The position numbers and the translations under genes are program-made. From the NCBI GenBank assembly GCA_014904985.1, contig MU128914.1, positions 124,001 to 188,000 on the forward strand: 64,000 nucleotides of DNA, given 5' to 3'. The DNA comes from Hydnum rufescens UP504. Lineage: Eukaryota > Basidiomycota > Agaricomycetes > Cantharellales > Hydnaceae. The notes beneath the pieces are model-generated. The model had not been told where the DNA came from. It saw nothing but the letters and a program-made list of their open reading frames with translations, and ran no database searches. This document shows, piece after piece, positions 55,408 to 64,000 of the stretch (positions are counted from its first letter, which is position 1; the number at the start of each line of letters is the position of its first letter).

Positions 55408-57653
55408 ATGGACTCCATCTCTGTCGTCCCCACCAGGGTCTCGGATCTGGAGGATTCCCCCCACAGGGAGACTCCTGTCCTCGTCATTCGACGCCCTAGC
55501 TTCGATGGAACAATCTCTGATGCCGACGACCTCAAGGAGGACCCCGGTCCACGCAGATCCGTGGTAACTATCGTTGGTCCATCACATTGATGAGAAAACA
55601 GGCAGAGACGAGGCCTATCTCGTGGGCTGGGACGGTCCTGACGACATGGAGAATCCAAAGGTACACCCATCCAACGCCATTCTCACTGCGATTGTACCAA
55701 CTGATTCCTCGAAAAGAACTGGAGCAAAGGCCTAAGGTGGTATATATCTGCACTCATGGGCCTTCTGGTCGGAAATGCCACCTTTGGTAGCTCTGCTCCA
55801 AGTGGTATCATTCCCCAAATGCAAGAATACTTTGGTTTTTCAAGTGAAGTCGCAACTCTCACCGTTTCACTATTTGTGGCCGGCTATTGCGTGTACGTGT
55901 CTATATTACTCCATTTCCTACCGCCTGCTGAAAAATTCGTTTAGGGGCCGCTGCTCTGGGGACCCTTGTCTGAGACCTATGGCCGTCGCCCAATATTTAT
56001 CATCTCTTTCTTCCTCGCCACCATTTTTCAAATGGCCTGCGCGCTTTCCACGAACACCGCCAGCATCCTCATTTTCCGCTTCCTTGGCGGCTGTTTTTCT
56101 GCTTCGCCTCTCGCAAACAGCGGCGCTGTGATCTCCGATGTCTGGGACGCGAGGACAAGAGGCTCAGCCATGACTATTTTCACACTGGGCCCTTTTGCTG
56201 GACCTGCACTTGGCCCCGCCGTTGGAGGATTTATCGGGGTTTCTGGTGCATCGTGGCGGTATGTTTGCTTTGCTTTCTTTGGAATGTTTGTTCCGTGTCC
56301 CTCATCTAGGTGTACGCAATTAGCTGGCTCTACTGGATCCTCACAATAATCTCCGGTGTCCACTTCGTCCTCGTCATCTTCACGTTGCCAGAGACGTACG
56401 CCCCCACAATTTTGAAGCAAAAGGCGCAACGAAGACGTAAGGAGACAGGAAATGACCAATGGTACGCGCCTCTTGAGGCCGTCAAGGTCACCCTGCGCGA
56501 GCGAGTAGCCAGATCATTGGGAAACCGGTCAAACTCGCCTTCCAAGAGCCAATGCTTATGGCTGTCACAATATACCTCGCTTTCATTTATGGGGTCCTGG
56601 TATGTGCAGCTAATTCCCAATACCGCCATTTCCCACGCTTACCACTCTGGCTCTGGCATGTAGTACTTGCTATTTGAGGCGTATCCGATCGTCTTCGAAG
56701 AGGGCCACCATCTCAATGCTGGTATCGCCGGGCTTATGTTTCTCCCCCTCCTTGTAGGATGTGCTCTTGGATGCGTAGTCGTGGGTTATTTCCTCCTATC
56801 GCCGCCGCCGCCTCCATCGTCTCACCCTATCCGTATCAATATATATTCTAGACGATCGTCTACTTTAATCCACAATACAACAAGCTTGCAGACCTATACG
56901 CACCCCATCATGTGCCCCCAGAAGTCCGTCTTCACTTGTGCATCCTTGGCGGGCCCCTCTTCGTCATCAGCTTATTCTGGTTCGGATGGACGAGCTACCC
57001 CGGTATAAGCTACTGGTCCCCTATGCTCGCTGGAGGCATGTTTGGTATGGGGTGGCAACTGATATTCGTGAGTTCCCCTCTTCTGGGCTTCCTCTGCCTT
57101 TTTTTTTTTTTTTTTTTTTTGCCAGGGGGGTTTGACTCCTGCTCTCTCCCGTCTGCAGTTATCATTGGTCAATTACGTTGTCGAGGTCTATCTCTCTGTC
57201 GCTGCGAGTGCGCTCGCTGTAACTGTTATCGTCCGGAGTGCGTTCGGAGCCGGGTTCCCGGTACGTTAAAATCCTCTCTCTCTCTCTCTCTCTTCGGGCT
57301 GCATTCGCCACACTCACCCGGTGCCCTTCTTTTTGGTGATCGACGACATATAGCTCTTCGCGCGTCAGATGTACGAGAAACTGAATCCGCGATGGGCATC
57401 CACAGTCCTGGCCTTCATCAGTCTCGTCCTCGTGCCCATTCCGATACTCTTCGTTCGCTATGGGCCCTATCTGCGCACGAAATCGAAGAACATGCCCGCG
57501 GCGTCGAGGGAGACGGCGGTCCTCCCGTCGAAACAGACACAGACGTTGCCCAAAGAAGGAAAAGAAGAAGAAGAAGAAGAAGAATCCGAGCCATCAGCAT
57601 ATCCATCAGCATATCCGTCATCACGACAACTATCTGCCCCCCAGCCTGTTTGA
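55408..57653 (+). CDS. Major facilitator superfamily transporter, DHA1 drug:H+ antiporter type
   Basis: ATG at 55408 (MDSISVVPTRVSDLEDSP) with a charged cytosolic N-terminus leading through introns to YLVGWDGPDDMENPK, a hallmark preceding TM1 in fungal DHA1 carriers. TM segments follow: ALMGLLVGNATFGSSAPSGI, SLFVAGYCVGPLLWGPLSET with motif A (GPLSETYGRRP), FRFLGGCFSASPLANSGAV, GPFAGPALGPAVGGFIG (motif C-like), LYWILTIISGVHFV, then a cytosolic loop and six more helices ending VLVPIPILFVRYGPYLR. The C-terminal tail is charged with a run of Glu encoded by a GAA repeat (about 57565-57590). Stop at 57651-57653. Substrate unknown; relatives export drugs, polyamines or siderophores. The first intron joint was not resolved exactly. 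Confidence 0.88.
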
Positions 57654-58289
57654 TTTACGCCATTATATGAAGACGCAAGACGGAATGGAATGGAATGGAA
57701 TAGAATGAATGTACCACTACTCCCTCCGCAGGCGCACGGGGCCACCTCTCCACAGCGAACCGAGGTGCTTGGCCCTATCTACTATATACCCTCGGACCTC
57801 GGAGGAGCTTACCCGCTTTCACCCCCACCCCCCACCCCCTTTGTATGTATCACCAACTGCTATGAGCTATGACCTCTACGTCCTCATCACTCGACCCCAA
57901 ATCCGGCCCCCCCTTTTTTTTTTTTGGCAAGAAATTGCACGCTTCGGCTCCCCGGCCTTCCCCCCCCCTCCCTGGGTCTGGGTCTTCTAGGCCAGGGGGT
58001 AGTGGACCTCTTTTATTTTCGTTTTTTTTTCTGTTTGTCATGCATGCATGTCTCGTTGTTTACGGTCTGTCACATAATATAATATAATTATCCAGGTACT
58101 GAGGTAGACTAATCAATGAATGCCGGTATGCAGACTCTTTGTTTGGGAGGACATATCCATGCACCCCTGGCCGGCGGGGGGTGGGGTTACCTTAAAGAAG
58201 AGGGGGGCGGAGGGGCTGATGCTCACGGGCCGACGCCCGAGACCTAAATCTCAGTGGGAATGTTGCTCCCCCCTCACGTTGGTTGACGA
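57654..58289. other. 3' flank of MFS gene with simple repeats
   Basis: Contains (GGAAT)n at about 57683-57706, T-, C- and G-runs and alternating CATG. No gene seen. Confidence 0.5.
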
Positions 58290-58329
58290 TATATAGAGGG
58301 CCTCATGGCTCATAAAAATTGAGATATTG

Positions 58330-58612
58330 TGAGCGGTTGATAAGTACGAGTTCACCGCTTGAAACGCCAGCAACAAGTGAGCAACGCGTCTAGTACTGTT
58401 TTCTGTTTTGGAAAAGTATGTGACACGAATGGATCATGGATGTTGTACTGTACGTGCATAGAGCTATTATAAGATCGAGCTCTCAGGGTCAATCAATACT
58501 TATCAGTGTCAACAGCTAGCTGTCATTGCAAGAAATAGCAGCCAGCACGCCTCATCGGAGTGTGGTCCCCCCCCCCCTCATTCTCGATCCGCGGGAGACT
58601 GCCTGCACCCCG
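58330..58612 (+). repeat. Dispersed repeat related to 60420-60785
   Basis: Matches 60420-60785 in the same order: ACGAGTTCACCGCTTGAA against ACGAGTTCGCTGCTTCAA, CCAGCAACAAGTGAG against CCAGCAAGAGTGAG, and at the end CGATCCGCGGGAGACTG against CGATCCGCGGGGGACTG with CACCCCGGA. The middle parts are more diverged. Confidence 0.7.
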
Positions 58613-58644
58613 GAGGCTCAAGGGCTATGATGATGAGGGCCATT

Positions 58645-59931
58645 CACTGTGGGAAGTGACACCATGACATTTTCCCAGTCTAACCAGGAGTTTTTCCGCC
58701 AACCTGGTCTGACCAGGTAACTAACCCCGGGGATTTGCAACAGGCGGCAGTAAGTTTACCTGGTTTGCCCAATGATTGTTTGTTTTGTCTATCCATTCTT
58801 CTAAAATACTCATGGAATAGGCTATGATACTAAGAACTACCAGACCATGAGTTACAATGACTAATTACCGAAGAAATCATAATTTAGCTTAGTTCCAAAA
58901 TTCTAGTAGACACAAGTGCAAACAAATACCGAACGAGCCCGGAAGCAATCAGGATCATCCAAATTGCTTCCGGACTCGAGCGCCTTCATCCTCCCCCCAT
59001 CCCGATGAACAACCCTGTTGCCCTATGTGCTTCCTTCTCTCTGCGGGAACGCGCCGATTCACCCTACGTGACTGTCTTGCCCCCCTATACACAAGTCCAA
59101 GAGAAAGTAGATCTTGTAAGTGAGCTCGACACGTAGTATAGAGACATTGTGAGCAGTCTAACTCCCTCCCCTCGCGTTCTACCATCCCAGCCTTTGATAT
59201 TTGGGTTCTAGATGTGTTGTTTTACTTTTCTGTGGTCTTTCTATTCCACAAACGCGTCCACTTATATGGTGGGACTGGCAGTCGAAGAGCAATGACAACA
59301 ACCATGCCTGTGGTGCAAAAGTACGTACGTTCTTCATTTTATTTATGACTTGTAGGCTACTGCCATTTACTACGTCTCTTTAGTCTCCATCCCATGAAAC
59401 CCAACCCAGTGACCATATTGGGTCGGGGGCTTGACAACAATGTCCATGCATGCTCCGCGAAGGTATGCTCTTTTTTTTTGGCTTGAATACTGCTCATGCG
59501 CCGGGAGTCAGGAGCATACCATATAATTCTGACTCGAATACTACTTGCACCTTGTCCCCTCCTAAGCAGATGTCACGTACTTTAACTTATCTCATAATCA
59601 ACCCTCTATTGCCGCTTATATCCTTGCCCTCCCATATCACTGCTGAGTAGAGCACACTGGCTACTGTACAATACACCATCCTAGAATATTACAATATTTA
59701 TTTAACATAGTCTTCATGATCATGGTGGTACCAGTGAAAAGCCGTGGGTTTCCCATTTATTCTTGTATTTTCACCCCAGGGAACGACGCATGTGGCCCCG
59801 GTTTGCCCTGGACTACCCTTTCATGGGCCAACCAGGATATTCTCCTGGAAAACCATGCAATTTACCTGGTTTGCCCATGGGTGTCGCCATGGGTAGACCG
59901 GATAAATCTCACGGGGCCACTTCCCACAGTG
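58645..59931. mobile_element. 1287 bp DNA transposon with CACTG...CAGTG ends
   Basis: The left end CACTGTGGGAAGTG and the right end CACTTCCCACAGTG are inverted copies; similarity continues inward for about 35 bp (ATGACATTT against GTGAGATTT). Subterminal CCTGGTTTGCCCA-like motifs recur at both ends. A CATT tetranucleotide flanks both sides, a likely 4 bp target duplication. CACTG termini with a 4 bp duplication fit the CMC/Chapaev or a related superfamily better than hAT or mariner. No transposase is recognisable, so it is probably non-autonomous. Confidence 0.75.
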
Positions 59932-60104
59932 CATTTCCAGGGGGGTGCAACCAACCATTCGATTGGATATGGTAAACCGTCCGCTCTCTTATATAATAGG
60001 AGGTTTTTCAGTGCCAGTTGAATTCCCGACCCGCCGCACACACATCTCCGCGCTGCTGCGCGCAGATTTGTTCAGCTGCCCTCCCCCTCCCCCCCCAAAA
60101 AAAT

Positions 60105-61150
60105 AAAATAAAATTCAGGGGTATCTCTGGAGCCGACCATACTCCCATTGAAAAAGCCCCTCATGAGACTGAGAGGCAACATACCCAGAAAGATGGTGCG
60201 CCACAAAACGGGCACGTTGGACGGAAGCACAGGATGAAGGGGTCACATGTGCATCCGTCGCCAGTTACTCTGTAGATGTTTGGAGTATAAGAGGCGAGAC
60301 GTTTGGGTGCAGAACAGCATGGGATTAATAGCTCAATGGCTGTGTGGCATGCCTGTCCAGGACACACCACACTTGTGGCAGGTGAGAGGTGAGGCTCGTA
60401 AGATTAGGATACCGTAAGGTAAGGGATAACACGAGTTCGCTGCTTCAAGAACCCCAGCAAGAGTGAGTGCGTGTCTACGGTTTTTTTTGGAAAACATGGG
60501 CATGAGTACCATGTAGATGGAACTAGTACGACCAAGGGTCAATAATTGCATATCAGTGCAAGGCGCGGGTGGCGGGTTTGCGGTCTAAAAGGAAGGTGTT
60601 GTTCTTTCCTTGGGATCTTGCAAATAAGAGGGGTGCGCAACGGTGAGTGCGGGCGCGAATAGCTGCAGTTGCCACTGCAAAAAAAAGAAAAGAAAAGAAA
60701 AGAAAAGAAAATGCTGTAGCGGCTGGTACGCGGCCCATCGAACCGTGGTACTCTCATTCCCGATCCGCGGGGGACTGCACCCCGGACCCACTTGCCCTGT
60801 ATGATGACATCGACCTCCTTATACTGCAGCGGCCAAATTCGCAGACAGTGCTGCGACGCATTTAATTTGTTCAGCAGTCTGTTCCAATTCCGGGAAATTT
60901 TTGCTGGGGTATCTTTGCAGCTGACCATACCCCCAGGGAGAGCCCCTTGTGAGACTGAGAACTAACAGTTACAAGACCAGGAAAGACGGTGCACCACAGA
61001 CGAATGTGAGCAAAGCACAGTACAGAGCAAGTTGAAGGGGTCATATGCGTCCGTTGCTGGTGCTCCATAGACGTTTGGAGTATACAGTAACAGGAAAGAG
61101 GTTTGGTCGCAGCCAAGAAAAGGATTATGGCGGTGTGGCAGGTCTGTTCA
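60105..61150 (+). repeat. Diverged tandem duplication, period about 0.78 kb
   Basis: The segment from about 60112 (GGGGTATCTCTGGAGCCGAC) recurs at about 60902 (GGGGTATCTTTGCAGCTGAC) in the same orientation and order: GAGACTGAG, AAGATGGTGCGCCACA against AAGACGGTGCACCACA, GATGTTTGGAGTATA against GACGTTTGGAGTATA, GTGTGGC, CTTGTGGCAGG against CTCGTGGCAGG. The first unit includes an (AAAAG)n microsatellite at about 60680-60712 and the 58.3 kb-related sequence. No gene in it. Confidence 0.75.
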
Positions 61151-61853
61151 GTAGGCTGCGCTCGTGGCAGGCGCGAGCCTATTGGAGCAAAGTGACGTGC
61201 AGGGGACGTGTTTGAAGTGCACACAGACCTTGCTTTTTTGTCGTTGGAATTCCCACTGATGATTGCATTCCGAGCATTTCCACTGACGGTCCCCTGGTAC
61301 CCTATAGGCGGTTGTGTCGTCTTCGATACAAGGGGTGAAAGCGTTGGAAACATTGAATGCGGTCGAGGTCTGGGTCCTCCTCCAAGCATGTGGGCCAAGG
61401 CCGCAGCTGGCTGGCCACACTTGCAGAGAAGTGTGCGGTGTGGTGCGTGTTCATAATGGAGTAGTAAACCGGTTTGTAGATAGATCGTGATGTCTATACC
61501 TGTTTTATTCGCGCTTGTCTGACCTTTGAGCCCAGCTCTCGGACCATAGTTTTGGAACGGACTGAGTCACGTTATCGTAAACTTTTCCTTGCGGACTCGA
61601 ACTAAAAAGCTTAATTCGTCAGTTTTAACACGCACCTGTTTCTCTCTGCGCAAAACAATGTGCCTAATGTGATGCCTCCCAGTCGTGTGTTGCACTTCGC
61701 GCTCCGAGGCTTCAGTCTGGATCCCTCCACCGTGTGACCCTCCGACTTTTCGATGGGGGACAGAGATTACGTAATTCATTTACCTGCAGAATCCCAGCTG
61801 ATTCGGGTACTATCGTGGCAACTATTATTAGTAAATTAATAGTTTCTGTCGAC
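61151..61853. other. Upstream region of HIBCH, nothing recognised
   Basis: A minus-strand frame near 61150-61420 includes a C-x2-C pair (CSECNHQWEF) but no second pair or exon chain. No gene called. Confidence 0.4.
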
Positions 61854-63746
61854 ATGCTTTTACGACTCCTCGGTCGGTCCACGATCCATCCTTTGAGAAT
61901 GCGAAAGTCGTCTGTTGCTTCATCTCGTCTCTCCGCCATCACTCGCGTCATGTCGTCGTCCTCCCCTGCCGTGCAGAACCAACCTCCGGACGCAGTTCGT
62001 TATCTACAACTGTTTTGATTCCCCCGATATTGAAGTCGACTCATGTAGTCCCCCGTTATATTCGAGTCGGCCTACTCGACACGTACGTTTGTCCTTAACC
62101 GGCCGAAAGCTTTGAACGCACTCAACCACGAGATGCTCGACCTCCTCATTCCGAAACTCAAGGTAGTTCCTTACTGTATTCACCATCTCATTGAATTGAT
62201 CATGAACACCGTTCCAAGGAATGGGACCAATCCGAATTGTGTAAAATAATTATTTGCCGCGCAAATGGACGAGCATTTTGTGCTGGTGGCGACGTGAAAC
62301 GTATGTGATACTACACACTTGCATGCCACCGTAATAATGACGATAAATCCAGGTGTGAGAGAATTCTCTCTCAATCCCCAAACACTTAGTAGAGCCCTGG
62401 GTTTCTTCCAAAAGGAGTCAGTCCTTGTTACACTCTTGAATTCCCGCCTTTAGTGCTCATCGTTCCTAGATTTCAACTGGATTATAATCTTGCAACACTT
62501 TCAAAGCCATATGTAGCCGTTATGGACGGTATTACTTGTACGTGTGGTGGCTCCCTAGACCCCGCAGCTCCCTCCTGATAATACTCTGCACCAAATTATT
62601 GTCACAGTCGGGGGCGGCGTTGGCATCTCGGCATATGCACCATATCGCATAGGAACCGAAAACACAGTGTTCGCAATGCCAGAAGTAAAACTCGGATACT
62701 TTCCAGATGTCGGAGCCTCATATCTCCTTGCCCGACTAGACGGCGAGATAGGAACCTACCTCGCGCTCACGGGCAATTCAATATCGGGCTACGAAGTTTA
62801 TCACCTCGGCCTCGCAACCCATTACATTCCATCTCGTCGCATTCCCTCCGTTCTGGAAAGACTCGGGGCTCTGGAAGCCCTGGGACCACATACGATCAAT
62901 GAGACTTTGAATGAGTTCGATACAGAGCCGAGCTCGGCCCCAGAAGCGGAATCCCAACTATTGATCAGCCGAGGCGAGGTCCGCGTCGCCCTCGATCGTG
63001 CTTTCTCCCGCAAAGACGTCGAGAGCATCATTGCCGAGCTCGAAACGTTCGCTGCTCCCGAGTCTGTGCCGGTAGAACACCAAACTGAGGTGCAAAAGTG
63101 GGCACGGAGTACTCTGGATGCCCTGTGGTTGAGAAGTCCCACGAGCCTCAAGGTTACGCTCGAAGCTGTCCGCATCGCGCAGCGGGACGACTTCAGACTG
63201 AGCGATGCGCTACACATGGAAGTCGGTATTGCTACAGCTTTCGCCGTGCGCACTTTTTTTTTTTTCCCATCCTCCCGTTTTGTATGCTCACTCAAGCCTA
63301 TATATCTCATTTCTCATTTCCAAAAGTCAAGGGGCAGTCCGGATTTCGATACTGGAGTGAAGAGTGTGCTAGTGGACAAGGACCCAGCAGATAAACGACC
63401 TAATTGGAGCCCTTCCACAGTGGCCGAAGTGTCCCCGACGTATGTGCACGACACGTTCTTCAGCCAAACATCCCCATACGTCGTGTCCGCCCCTCGCGTC
63501 CACACGGAACGAACATCCGCCGAGATCAACTTGGGCTATTACGCCCTTCCCAGCGAGGATGATATTGGTACGTACGTGCTTGGGAATACCGGCGATAGTG
63601 GGGCGTCTGCAGTTTCGGCAGACGAAGTCGTTGCGCGTTTTGAAGCAAAGATGAGAGGGAAGAGCGGGGTGCGGTTCAAAGTGGAGGAGGTCCTTGCACG
63701 CCGATGCGAGACGATGAAGGAGGGGTGGTTGAAGTGGAAATACTAA
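61854..63746 (+). CDS. EHD3: 3-hydroxyisobutyryl-CoA hydrolase, mitochondrial (Ehd3/HIBCH)
   Basis: ATG at 61854 begins an Arg/Ser-rich presequence (MLLRLLGRSTIHPLRMRKSS). After short introns the crotonase fold follows: FVLNRPKALNALNHEMLDLL, IIICRANGRAFCAGGDVK with the oxyanion-hole Gly-Gly, PYVAVMDGIT, VGGGVGISAYAPYRIGTENT, FAMPEVKLGYFPDVGASYLL with the catalytic Glu and Asp, and the HIBCH-specific helical region to DALHMEVGIA. An intron (about 63250-63326, T-run then CAAAAG) leads to FDTGVKSVLVDKD. After that comes an extension of roughly 100 residues ending EGWLKWKY; stop at 63744-63746. The enzyme frees 3-hydroxyisobutyrate in valine catabolism; the yeast homologue is also a mitoribosome component. 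The C-terminal extension exceeds the usual enzyme and may relate to that second role. Confidence 0.92.
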
Positions 63747-64000
63747 TCCACAATACCTCCGCATTTCTTCCATTTAGAGAGGACCGATTCAATTTTCGCA
63801 ATCGTGCCAGCTGGGCTAGTGGTCACTCTAGCATCCGTAAAATTAAGGGGGTGACTAGGATGAAAGCAATACTAAGTTTGAGAAATAGAAAGACCTCTAC
63901 TCCATGGCCCACCAAGACGTAATCCGATTCATTGACAACAGACTGGCGGAGTGCTTAACCGAGGGACGTGTCGCGGCACTTCCATTCAACTTCCTGAGAT
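63747..64000. other. Window end, nothing recognised
   Basis: About 250 bp downstream of HIBCH with no convincing coding sequence. Confidence 0.5.

Noticed and set aside
61148..61420. Zinc-finger-like minus-strand frame with CSEC
   Set aside because: Only one C-x2-C pair and no exon structure; the sequence is continuous with the repeat-rich region.
1..64000. CRISPR array, bacterial operons or prophage-like content
   Set aside because: No regularly spaced direct repeats; genes are intron-rich and eukaryotic.

Overview
The window looks like nuclear DNA of a filamentous basidiomycete, most probably an Agaricomycete. Nearly every recognisable gene is broken by several GT-AG introns of about 45-80 nt. 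Gene order is compact with both strands used, and the gene set is fungal: a White Collar 2-type GATA/PAS protein, a Hop1 with HORMA and PHD domains, Mrp51, a Pff1-type membrane protease, an SRPK-like fragment and an indoleamine dioxygenase. Gene identities come from reading translated exons by eye; exon limits are approximate unless given to the base.

Layout. 1-18.1 kb is gene-dense: a 5'-truncated CSN8-like PCI protein, a degenerate hypothetical locus, a UBLCP1-type phosphatase divergent from a NECAP adaptor, an unrecognised spliced gene, the RPA1 large subunit, two very small spliced genes, mitochondrial ribosomal protein Mrp51, CKS1, an uncertain small gene and the Pff1/ERMP1-type M28 protease. 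18.2-32.1 kb is a mobile-element island. It holds a 3.7 kb imperfect palindrome (19.37-23.08 kb), a TIR element with TA target duplication (385 bp, with a second copy at 30.2 kb), an unrelated TA-flanked 398 bp TIR element, a 0.5 kb foldback element, a GC-rich tandem repeat, a strongly A/C-rich tract, and remnants of an SRPK-like kinase and of the tRNA-modifying GTPase MSS1/MnmE. 32.1-33.9 kb holds indoleamine 2,3-dioxygenase. 33.9-38.2 kb has no gene I can name. 38.2-53.6 kb is dense again: DOA1/UFD3/PLAA, a WC-2 orthologue, tubulin cofactor E, HOP1, isovaleryl-CoA dehydrogenase and a divergent FAHD1-type acylpyruvase. 55.4-57.7 kb holds an MFS drug:H+ antiporter-like transporter. 57.7-61.8 kb is repetitive, with a 1287 bp CACTG...CAGTG element and a diverged tandem duplication of about 0.78 kb. 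A 3-hydroxyisobutyryl-CoA hydrolase closes the window.

Functional links are loose, as usual in eukaryotes. Isovaleryl-CoA dehydrogenase (leucine) and 3-hydroxyisobutyryl-CoA hydrolase (valine) are both mitochondrial branched-chain amino-acid catabolic enzymes about 10 kb apart. IDO starts tryptophan breakdown towards kynurenine. RPA1, CKS1 and HOP1 act in DNA replication, cell cycle and meiosis; UBLCP1, CSN8 and DOA1 act in the ubiquitin/proteasome system.

A recurrent feature is the single-base frame break inside otherwise conserved coding sequence, in four of six cases at a homopolymer run (UBLCP1, NECAP, RPA1, PFF1 and two small genes). The simplest explanation is residual assembly indels, but true pseudogenisation cannot be excluded from sequence alone. 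The most unusual object is the 3.7 kb palindrome, whose arms have diverged and one of which was later invaded by a small TIR element.
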